Of a stretch of 15,110 nucleotides of DNA, positions 6,374-12,890 are shown in pieces. The stretch is taken from the NCBI GenBank assembly GCA_005801425.1, contig SYDY01000043.1, forward strand, positions 1 through 15,110, read 5' to 3'. Origin of the DNA: Bdellovibrionales bacterium. Lineage in GTDB: Bacteria; Myxococcota; XYA12-FULL-58-9; SYDY01. Position 1 is the first letter of the stretch. Each line of letters begins with the position of its first letter. The notes beneath the pieces are model-generated. The model did not search any database. It was not told the DNA's origin and saw nothing but the letters and a program-made list of their open reading frames with translations. The position numbers were made by a program, and so were the translations under genes.

Positions 6374-7945
6374 GCTCGCACCCGCACCCAAAACAGCACG
6401 AACCTGAGGACGTATCACCACCGCATCATCTTCTTTAAAAAAAACGCCGCGAACCTCAGGAACAAACAACAACGTCCATCGACTTGTTAGCGCCATGCTG
6501 ATCACCACGTGGGCACCGACACTGCCCTGCAAAGCACCCGAATTGCGATCCCGTGAAATACCTTGCAAAAAGCTTAAGGTATCCGCATCGTGACGAACCG
6601 CTTTGCGCCACATGTACCCCACACCAAGATCTGCCCAGGGCTCAAGACCAAAGCGTCCCCACGACCATGCGTAACCCACGCCTCCCGCTGCATCTATTTG
6701 CCAATCGGTCATGGAAAACGTTTGGTTTTCATTTTTCCCATATTGTAAATTCAAACGACCGCCCACACGCAAGCGCCCGCGCAATGCATAGGAAAGATGG
6801 GTGCTCCCGTAGTAAACGATTGCGTTGGCGTCCAAAGCACTCATACCAACCCCACCGCCGATCCCAGCAGTCCAGGGTGAAGGATCGGCCCCTGCCCCTT
6901 TGGCAAGGCTTGCCCAAAGCGGTTGGGACTTCAGTTGATTTCGACTGACGTGAATTTGACCACCCACCGGAAGAATAATTTTTCCAGCACGCGATGTTCC
7001 TTCGTTGCGCACGTTGATTCGATAGCGACCGGGCGCCAGCGCGATCTTCATGCTGCGCGGAGTGGTAACACGCATTTCAGCCATCACGCGTTCGGTCACA
7101 TCATCCACCACCAAGATCTGTCCCACGAGACCATCTAGCGTGAGGGTCGAGACGCCTTGATGGAGCTGCGCCAAAACAATTTCACCTTCGCCAAAAGTCG
7201 ATTGTTTCACACCCGGATGCTGGGCCGCACCGCTTTTCTGCTGCGATAAAATCGTCGTGGTATGGTACACGTGCTGGTAGGCTTCGCCCAACGTGATCTG
7301 TCCATCACCGTCGGCATCCGCAGCACCCCGCAAACCTGTTAACCAATTGTGCGCAAAATACGAGCTTTGGAGTAAATCGGATTCCTGGGCCACTTCATCG
7401 GCACCTGAGGACGTGATCCATACTTCGCCTTTTGGCATGCGATCACGAAGCAACGCCACATGAAATGATGGACCCGTGGACAAGCCTTTGCTGCGTCCAC
7501 GGATCAGTGCACCGCTGTGACACGCATCAATCACGGCAACGGTGGTATCTGCACCCAGATCGGTAATCGCCGCACTAAAATCTTGGATAGGCCATCGTTC
7601 GCCACGCATACGCAAGGCTTTGTCATCGCCGTGACCTGAGTAAAAAAGTGTCAGCATCACTTTTTGACCTTGGGCATGTTGACGCTGGATCATATGTTTA
7701 ACGACGAGAAAGAGTTCTTTGACGCGTTCTGGGCGTTCACCCAAAACGATACGATGTCGATCTGACTGCACCTCTCCCAACGCGTGTGAAATTTCATCAA
7801 AACGGATGGCATCACGTTGGGCCCAGCGCAGCGGTTCATCACCGGATAAGCCCAAATCGTTGCCGATGGCGATGGAAAAACGAACTTCGGCCATGGCCAT
7901 CGCAGGAAAAAGAACACCGATGGCCATTAGAAAAATGCGTTGCAT
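6368..7945 (-). CDS. Secreted caspase-family (C14) peptidase with EF-hand and C-terminal outer-membrane barrel
   Basis: The 525-residue product starts with a signal peptide (cleavage after AMAMA, about residue 19). A caspase/metacaspase domain follows, with catalytic His105 in YSGHGDD and Cys142 in IDACHSGAL. Residues 210-221 (DADGDGQITLGE) fit a canonical EF-hand calcium loop with ligands at 1, 3, 5, 7, 9 and 12; some caspase-like enzymes need calcium. Residues about 265-340 look like a beta-sandwich or PEGA-like linker. From about 357 on, alternating Gly/aromatic strands (GIGGGVGMSAL, LRVGGRLNLQYG, GRFGLEPWADLGVGYMW) indicate an outer-membrane beta-barrel. The chain ends in Phe525, the usual barrel assembly signal. 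The protease would face the periplasm or cell surface. Its ATG overlaps the stop of the anti-sigma-like gene (TAATG), implying coupled translation. A T8 run lies near the 3' end. Confidence 0.88.
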   Translation of the reverse strand: MQRIFLMAIGVLFPAMAMAEVRFSIAIGNDLGLSGDEPLRWAQRDAIRFDEISHALGEVQSDRHRIVLGERPERVKELFLVVKHMIQRQHAQGQKVMLTLFYSGHGDDKALRMRGERWPIQDFSAAITDLGADTTVAVIDACHSGALIRGRSKGLSTGPSFHVALLRDRMPKGEVWITSSGADEVAQESDLLQSSYFAHNWLTGLRGAADADGDGQITLGEAYQHVYHTTTILSQQKSGAAQHPGVKQSTFGEGEIVLAQLHQGVSTLTLDGLVGQILVVDDVTERVMAEMRVTTPRSMKIALAPGRYRINVRNEGTSRAGKIILPVGGQIHVSRNQLKSQPLWASLAKGAGADPSPWTAGIGGGVGMSALDANAIVYYGSTHLSYALRGRLRVGGRLNLQYGKNENQTFSMTDWQIDAAGGVGYAWSWGRFGLEPWADLGVGYMWRKAVRHDADTLSFLQGISRDRNSGALQGSVGAHVVISMALTSRWTLLFVPEVRGVFFKEDDAVVIRPQVRAVLGAGASF

Positions 7946-8688
7946 TATTTTTCTTTCCGCAAATCAATACGCGCCACACGTGCGTTGTCCACATCCAAAA
8001 CAGGTGGAAACGAAACGCGGATGGCTGATTGCAATTGATTGCGTAAAACATCAAGATCAGGCGCATTCTCGGTCATGATCACGTACAGCGATTCTGCCTC
8101 TGTACTTGCATCAAGCACCAAACTCCCTGACACAAAACCCGTCCCCGCTTTCATCATTTCAGGCATACGATAAACATCGACACGCCCTTTTTCACTCGCG
8201 CCCATGACCACCAAAAAACCACCGGTGGGATCATCCACACGGATCTGAAGCGCATCGCCTTCTTTCAGAATCATGTTCGCATCGTATTCCAACACCTGCT
8301 CGCCACGTTTGACAAATACAGCCGTTTGAAGTCCACCACGCACGCGAATGGTATCTTGCGTATCCAACGATTGGCGCAACATCATAGGAACTAAAAGAAG
8401 CACAGCGCATGCGGCAATCATCATGCTTGCATAGCGAGGCACGACCATCCATGCCCACCAAGAACGTTTTTGAAGATGTTCATCCAAACGCGCTTGCAAC
8501 GACGACACGGGATAGGTTGCGCGAAATGCATTTTGGTCCATGGTTCTGGCATGAACATAGGCACGGATCTGGTCGTCTTGTTCAATGGCAACACGGACCT
8601 GTTCGTGCATGGTGCCTTCAAGTTCGCCCGAGAGATACCGTTCAATCGAAAACCGCGACACGGGTTTATGATCCCAAGATATTTCCAT
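7945..8688 (-). CDS. Anti-sigma-like membrane protein with DUF4384-like C-terminal domain
   Basis: The 247-residue product begins with a short cytoplasmic region whose FSIERYLSGELEG (about residues 13-25) resembles the first helix of zinc-finger anti-sigma domains. The usual His/Cys zinc ligands are absent. One membrane helix follows at about 86-104 (PRYASMMIAACAVLLLVPMM). The periplasmic part (about 125-247) has FVKRGEQVLEYDANMILKEG, DALQIRV and GGFLVVMGASEKGRVDVY, the pattern of DUF4384-like domains that often accompany caspase-like genes in myxobacteria. ATG 8688 was chosen because it begins one base after the sigma factor stop; a longer reading to 8799 would lie inside the sigma gene. The stop overlaps the caspase ATG. 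It probably binds the sigma factor at the inner membrane and releases it on an envelope signal, perhaps sensed with the caspase protein. The role is inferred from layout. Confidence 0.75.
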   Translation of the reverse strand: MEISWDHKPVSRFSIERYLSGELEGTMHEQVRVAIEQDDQIRAYVHARTMDQNAFRATYPVSSLQARLDEHLQKRSWWAWMVVPRYASMMIAACAVLLLVPMMLRQSLDTQDTIRVRGGLQTAVFVKRGEQVLEYDANMILKEGDALQIRVDDPTGGFLVVMGASEKGRVDVYRMPEMMKAGTGFVSGSLVLDASTEAESLYVIMTENAPDLDVLRNQLQSAIRVSFPPVLDVDNARVARIDLRKEK

Positions 8689-8689
8689 A

Positions 8690-9226
8690 TCACATCTCGC
8701 TTCCTTGCAGTTGCAAGCGTTGCATGGCAATTTCCATAAAACGTGCAAGCCTTCGCGCGACTGTTTTTTCGGCAATGCCCAGCGCCTCGGCAATTTCATT
8801 CACACGCATGCCGTCCATGTGTCGCATAACGCCAACGTCGCGCAATTCATCAGGCATCTCTGAAAGCACGCGGATGGCCACATGACGTGCAATCACCTGA
8901 CCCTCAAAGCTCAAACTTACGCCGCCTGTGTCCCCATCCTCGTGATCCAGCACTTCCATGCGGCCTTTGACACCCCGCGATGATCGGATTTTATTCAGAC
9001 ACGTCCTATCGGCGATGGTCAGCAACCACGCCAAAACCGAAGCATTTTCGCGCAAAGTGTCGATTGCTGTAAATGCCTTCATAAACGTATCCTGTGTTGC
9101 ATCCCATGCGGCGTGTCCATCACGCAGATAGTAGCGACATCGTCGCCAAACTTGTTCACCGTATTTCCGATACCATACATCAACCTGTTTTTTAGGATCC
9201 ACCCACTCACCCCACCCAAGCTTCAT
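8690..9226 (-). CDS. ECF (sigma-70 family) RNA polymerase sigma factor
   Basis: The 178-residue protein has the two-domain layout of extracytoplasmic-function sigma factors. Region 2 spans about residues 20-85, with WDATQDTFMKAF as the core-binding helix and SVLAWLLTIADRTCLNKIR as the -10 recognition region. Region 4 spans about 118-172, with a helix-turn-helix (RVNEIAEALGIAEKTVARRLARF) for the -35. Regions 1 and 3 are absent, as expected. The linker contains acidic EDGDTGG. ATG 9226 overlaps the lipoprotein stop as ATGA, indicating translational coupling; a TTG three codons upstream is less likely. The gene is followed one base later by the anti-sigma-like gene. Such sigma factors usually activate their own operon in response to an envelope signal. 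The particular target promoters are not evident in the window. Confidence 0.92.
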   Translation of the reverse strand: MKLGWGEWVDPKKQVDVWYRKYGEQVWRRCRYYLRDGHAAWDATQDTFMKAFTAIDTLRENASVLAWLLTIADRTCLNKIRSSRGVKGRMEVLDHEDGDTGGVSLSFEGQVIARHVAIRVLSEMPDELRDVGVMRHMDGMRVNEIAEALGIAEKTVARRLARFMEIAMQRLQLQGSEM

Positions 9227-10065
9227 TGTGTACAAAACGTATCAATGTCGCTCCCGGTGAGAGTTACTTGCCAGTTTTGGGTACAAAAACGATCGGTACG
9301 GGTGATAATTTTTGAACTGTTTGCACCATTCACACAGGCACTCAGCACACCGTCAGTTTTCCATTGTGCAACATCTTCCACCGTGGCGTGTTCACTTCCT
9401 TCAAAACATAAAAAATTGCGAGAAGTCACTTCAACGTCATCTGCAACTTCAACATCCCAGGTGCCGTTAAGATCTGCCGCCGTGGTATTACATGGGGTTT
9501 GTGCGCATTGCTGCACAACATGTAAAATAGTGAATCCACCTGCGTTAGAAAGCTGCCCCAGCGTTTCTTGTGGCGAAAAAAGGAGATAATCGGTTGTACG
9601 CGTTGTGCCTGTATTCGTCACCTTGCGTGTCGCCAAAATACGGTCCACCGATGCCACTGCTTGATTGTTGACAAGATTGGCTTTGCCATCGTCATTCCGA
9701 TCATCCAGCAAAAACAACTCGCCCGTCACAAACTGACCCTCGTCATGCCCAGGGTAAACATACGCCTCCGTGGTAAAGCCGCGGATATCACCCTGCAACG
9801 TAAATAAGCTGAATGTAACCGTCGCAGGGAAATCAGAAAAAGCCTGGGGGCACACAAGATCGGGCAATCCGTTTTTAATGCACAACGCAATAGGATAACG
9901 CTGCCAACGTGTCCCAACGCGCAGTGTCCCCTGCACATCACCCGCACCAATCAATCGATCGAGAACAATGGGTGACGAGAAAATAGGTTCCCCACGAACC
10001 CCATTGCCATCCACACTGTCGCACCCGGTGAGAAGGAGACTCACAATGAGCCAAAGAGTTCTCAT
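9223..10065 (-). CDS. Secreted lipoprotein of unknown function
   Basis: The product (280 residues from ATG 10065) has a type II signal peptide, RTLWLIVSLLLTGC, with the lipid-modified Cys at residue 15. The residue after it is Asp, which retains lipoproteins in the inner membrane in E. coli, though that rule does not hold in every phylum. The mature part is beta-rich, with several Cys (CIKNGLPDLVC; C-terminal FLCFEG, LSACVNG, RFCTQ and a final FCTQ) that could form disulfides, and a GTWDVEV stretch. No known domain is recognised. ATG 10065 fits the AAGG ribosome site (eight-base spacing) better than ATG 10071. It starts 16 bases after the phosphatase stop and its own stop overlaps the sigma factor start, so it may be the first gene of the sigma operon or a link from PTP-A. 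A role as signal sensor is possible. Confidence 0.82.
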   Translation of the reverse strand: MRTLWLIVSLLLTGCDSVDGNGVRGEPIFSSPIVLDRLIGAGDVQGTLRVGTRWQRYPIALCIKNGLPDLVCPQAFSDFPATVTFSLFTLQGDIRGFTTEAYVYPGHDEGQFVTGELFLLDDRNDDGKANLVNNQAVASVDRILATRKVTNTGTTRTTDYLLFSPQETLGQLSNAGGFTILHVVQQCAQTPCNTTAADLNGTWDVEVADDVEVTSRNFLCFEGSEHATVEDVAQWKTDGVLSACVNGANSSKIITRTDRFCTQNWQVTLTGSDIDTFCTQ

Positions 10066-10081
10066 GAACATCGCCTTACTT

Positions 10082-11596
10082 TCATGTGCTCAATTTTTTC
10101 GCAATCGCTGCTTTGAAATATTCAGCAAAAAATTGGTACACGGCCAAAGGTTGATTGCATGAATTATTGCATGCAACTGCCCCTGCAATGGTTTGCCCTC
10201 GGTACAAGCCAATCAGCTTATTGATTTCTACACGGGTCGCATCGCTGAGGCCACTTTCTCCACCCGCGAGGATGGCTGCTTCCATGGCATGAAGCCCCTC
10301 AGGCGAAGTTACAGACGCGATTTTAGCATCCGCCAAGTCCGCAAGAAAAAGACACATGTTCAATGTGCCTGTGCGGCCATGACCAAAAATGCAATTCACA
10401 AACAACGGATTTTTTCCTGCGTCTGTTCTCCCATCCACGGTGCGCACGGTCTCAACCAAGGTCATCAATTGTTTGGCAGTCATAGAACCATTATCCACCC
10501 AACCCGTATATTCCACATGGCTTGCCCGATGTACCACTTCATCGGTTCCCTTCACACGATACGCGAGGTGACGCACAATAATTTGTTGGGCAAATTCCAA
10601 ATCAACATCCGAACGACCCGCCAAAACAGCGGCTCCTGTTTCATGGGAGGCCAAATCAATGCGACATGTCACTTCTCGGCCGTCCTTAAGAACAAGCTTC
10701 ACAGGTTTTTCAAGTGTTTTTTGCTCATCTTTCACTTCAGGGCGCGTCAGAGTTCGATGTTCTAAGCTCACATGATGCAAATTGACGGGATAAAAATTTA
10801 TGCCAGACTGTTTGCCTCCCTTGAACACTTCCGGAGCGGAAATCCCGTCCATGGTGCGTGCTGTAAGGCCCTGGGTATTTTTACGTGGATGCATGGCTCG
10901 GCTTGAATAGTTTTCCGATTGATTTTCTTCACGTGGATTGGTCAGCGTCACATAGGTTGTGGCACCCGTATGCTGCAGCATCTCAAAAAATCGCCCAGGA
11001 CTTTGCGGTGCTTCGGTTCTAAAATAGCGTTTCTCGTATCCGGGCATGACCACGCCCCAATTCACCTCTTGGGTGCCATCCACCGTATCACGATGCGAAT
11101 GCAGTGTACGCAATGCGATGGCATTGACGCGGCTGTCGGTTTCGGGACGCTTGGTATCAAACGCCTCAGCAAGCCTGCCGTCTGCGCCGCGATAGGCCGA
11201 CGGCGTATAGCTCTTGGGGTACACAGGCACACCCAATGACGGCGCACCTTCATTCATACGACGGTACTGGGCTTTGGTTGATTCTTCTGTCGGGCCTTTT
11301 GCAAATGGAATGCTGAATGGATGTTCGGTGAGGCCTCTGAAATCAACGGGAACGCCGCCATAAATACGTTGCACATCAGGACGCGCTAGTTCCAGGGGTG
11401 CAACCAATAAAGCAGCCCCAGGCCAGACGCCAGCAAATGAATGGCGGCGCGCCGATGCTGCAAGCGTAAAGGCATCGGCTTGCACTCGTGCTGGCGCAAG
11501 CAGTCTCGGCCCTTCTGTTCCTTGGCTAGGATCCCCAGACGCATCAACCGATATTTTCTTATCTGTAAGTTTTAATTCTATTTGTACCGACGCCAT
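10082..11596 (-). CDS. Classical-type protein tyrosine phosphatase, paralogue A (putative effector)
   Basis: The 504-residue product should hydrolyse phosphotyrosine through a Cys-phosphate intermediate. Numbered from ATG 11596, the signature loop CIFGHGR puts the nucleophile at Cys402 and the phosphate-binding Arg at 408. The upstream HVEYTGWVDNGS holds the general-acid Asp368 in a WVD, not WPD, loop. YFRTEAPQSPGRFFEML (about 191-207) matches the YIATQGP...FWEM segment of eukaryotic PTPs. The C-terminal GQT...CNQPLAVYQFF corresponds to the Gln loop. The usual His before the Cys is Asn. The first 45 residues look disordered, and residues 50-175 are a domain shared only with paralogue B. There is no signal peptide, so it is cytoplasmic or sent out by a type III or VI system, like YopH and SptP. 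ATG 11596 is favoured by the AGGGAG spacing. The neighbouring lipoprotein follows by 16 bases. Confidence 0.87.
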   Translation of the reverse strand: MASVQIELKLTDKKISVDASGDPSQGTEGPRLLAPARVQADAFTLAASARRHSFAGVWPGAALLVAPLELARPDVQRIYGGVPVDFRGLTEHPFSIPFAKGPTEESTKAQYRRMNEGAPSLGVPVYPKSYTPSAYRGADGRLAEAFDTKRPETDSRVNAIALRTLHSHRDTVDGTQEVNWGVVMPGYEKRYFRTEAPQSPGRFFEMLQHTGATTYVTLTNPREENQSENYSSRAMHPRKNTQGLTARTMDGISAPEVFKGGKQSGINFYPVNLHHVSLEHRTLTRPEVKDEQKTLEKPVKLVLKDGREVTCRIDLASHETGAAVLAGRSDVDLEFAQQIIVRHLAYRVKGTDEVVHRASHVEYTGWVDNGSMTAKQLMTLVETVRTVDGRTDAGKNPLFVNCIFGHGRTGTLNMCLFLADLADAKIASVTSPEGLHAMEAAILAGGESGLSDATRVEINKLIGLYRGQTIAGAVACNNSCNQPLAVYQFFAEYFKAAIAKKLST

Positions 11597-11602
11597 CATG
11601 AA

Positions 11603-11627
11603 CTCCCTAAGATGTGTTCTTAGGGAG
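11603..11627 (-). promoter_or_regulatory. Perfect hairpin hiding the ribosome site of PTP-A
   Basis: On the transcript, CUCCCUAAGA and UCUUAGGGAG form a perfect 10-bp stem around the five-base loop ACACA. The 3' arm ends in AGGGAG, which is the only good Shine-Dalgarno sequence for the phosphatase and lies six bases from ATG 11596. Every base of it is paired. This is the expected layout of an RNA thermometer or of a structure opened by ribosomes or a protein. As DNA the same palindrome could also be an operator. Confidence 0.65.
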
Positions 11628-11667
11628 AGACACGCGCCGCGCTAAAAAGCGGACACCTCCGAGCGGA

Positions 11668-12012
11668 TTACTTGCCGTTTATTCCCAAAACGTTCCAAAC
11701 AATGTCAAGCCATGTAGGTTTGGGTGGGATTGCCTGGGGCGGCTCATTTGGGATCACTATCTGACGTGAGCATTCGTGGTCCACAGCCGTTTGCGTGCCC
11801 ACATTCCTGACAAACACCACCGGCGATGGCAACAAACGAGGCTTATCGGCATCAATTTCGATCCAGCCGTCCAAATCGGACACCACGTCGGAGCGGTAAC
11901 AATCCAACGATGACGCGGCCGACGCCGAACGAGGCCGTTCAACAACAGGCTCATCTCTTTTGACAATCGCCATGATCGCCGCCCACTGCTCTGCTCTTTT
12001 TAATGATGACAT
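11668..12012 (-). CDS. Small hypothetical protein, 114 residues
   Basis: No family is recognised. From ATG 12012 the product has a charged amphipathic N-terminal helix (SLKRAEQWAAIMAIVKRDE), a Ser/Ala-rich stretch (SASAASSL), an acidic segment (SDLDGWIEIDADK), a proline-rich part (NEPPQAIPPKP) and a hydrophobic C-terminus (TWLDIVWNVLGI). There is no signal peptide and no full membrane span. Its place directly before PTP-A, its small size and its acidity are compatible with a secretion chaperone or a small effector, but the sequence shows no specific chaperone motif. GTG 12024 is an alternative start; ATG 12012 is preferred because of the GGTGGGGG upstream. The stop is 71 bases before the PTP-A start, on the same strand. 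Confidence 0.6.
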   Translation of the reverse strand: MSSLKRAEQWAAIMAIVKRDEPVVERPRSASAASSLDCYRSDVVSDLDGWIEIDADKPRLLPSPVVFVRNVGTQTAVDHECSRQIVIPNEPPQAIPPKPTWLDIVWNVLGINGK

Positions 12013-12020
12013 GTGCACCC

Positions 12021-12053
12021 CCACCTTTAGTTCTCGCCTAAGTCTGAGGGTGG
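12021..12053 (-). promoter_or_regulatory. Inverted repeat covering the ribosome site of the 114-residue gene
   Basis: On the minus strand, CCACC (12049-12053) can pair with GGTGG (12021-12025), and TTAG/CTAA (about 12027-12041) forms an inner stem around a seven-base loop. An asymmetric internal loop separates the two stems. GGTGG is part of the purine-rich stretch before ATG 12012, so the ribosome site could be masked. It is much weaker than the PTP-A hairpin. Confidence 0.3.
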
Positions 12054-12062
12054 TTGCGCATT

Positions 12063-12854
12063 TCAGTGTAGTGAAACTTCGAGATCGGCGACATCGCTGT
12101 ATAATTCACTGTAAGGGATCCATGCAGAGCCCCCCATATAACCCCCTGCAGCCAAATGGGGACCGTACAGATTGCCACACGAAACCCATGAAGGAAATCC
12201 ACCCGTGCGGTATCCCGATCCGAAAGGCTCAATATCGCAGACATGCACAAGATTGCTCGCAAGCAGCCCATGTCCAATCCAATGTGTCCGAATACTATTT
12301 ACGCTTGCATGAAAACGATCGTCATCGGAGGCAAAAGGTTCATTGGAATCAAACGCATTGAGCGCACGCATGTGTCTCAAATTATCAAGCGGTAGTGATG
12401 TGATGCTTGTGATGGAAATATCAATTTGCCCTTCGGGTAAATTCACTTGCGGGGGCACGCGCATTCTCCGATTGCACAGATGTACACGCTTCGAGACCGC
12501 AGCCAAGGCTTGAATACGCAAAACACCCAAGTTGGCACCTTGCATGGACGCATCACGACTCCCAGCAGGTTGCGCAAGCAATTTGGGATCGTTGATTTGC
12601 GATTGAATACCTTGGCCATTGGAGTCCATGATCAGGGTCCAACCCGATGAGCCATCGTGATCGTCCATATCGCAAAAAACGGGGAACGGCAGCAAGGTCC
12701 CGTTACCATCAGGATCGATGGTGTACACCCCTGTTTGCGACTGGGGATCGGCTGTTTTGATGGCAGCGCAGGATACTGCGATATCGGCCAATGCTTTATC
12801 AGAAATGATCAAACATGAGAGAAAGACCGCACCGACATGGATATTGCGAAGCAT
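12063..12854 (-). CDS. Secreted fibrinogen-like domain protein
   Basis: The 263-residue product has a signal peptide with likely cleavage after DKALA (residue 23). The mature start carries the signature of fibrinogen-related domains: Cys29-AAIKTADPQSQTGVYTIDPDG, then FPVFCDMDD with Cys61, then SSGWTLIMDSNG (70-80). Five mature cysteines (29, 61, 127, 206, 226) could form two disulfides. Asp-rich segments (DSNEP, SDDDRFHAS) could bind calcium, as in the animal lectin-like forms. The C-terminal half, with GGYMGGSAWIPYSELY, is less typical. Such proteins bind sugars or other cell-surface groups. The start ATG 12854 has no clear ribosome site, and its upstream region is A/T-rich. It begins 36 bases after the PTP-B stop, so the two are probably cotranscribed. 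Placement between two phosphatase paralogues suggests a shared role in meeting another cell. Confidence 0.75.
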   Translation of the reverse strand: MLRNIHVGAVFLSCLIISDKALADIAVSCAAIKTADPQSQTGVYTIDPDGNGTLLPFPVFCDMDDHDGSSGWTLIMDSNGQGIQSQINDPKLLAQPAGSRDASMQGANLGVLRIQALAAVSKRVHLCNRRMRVPPQVNLPEGQIDISITSITSLPLDNLRHMRALNAFDSNEPFASDDDRFHASVNSIRTHWIGHGLLASNLVHVCDIEPFGSGYRTGGFPSWVSCGNLYGPHLAAGGYMGGSAWIPYSELYSDVADLEVSLH

Positions 12855-12890
12855 GAATAGATAATAACATAAGATATTGATTCAATGTTC

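Noticed and set aside
8690-8799. Longer anti-sigma protein starting at 8799
   Set aside because: The extra 37 residues lie inside the 3' end of the sigma factor gene; ATG 8688, one base after the sigma stop, is the natural start.
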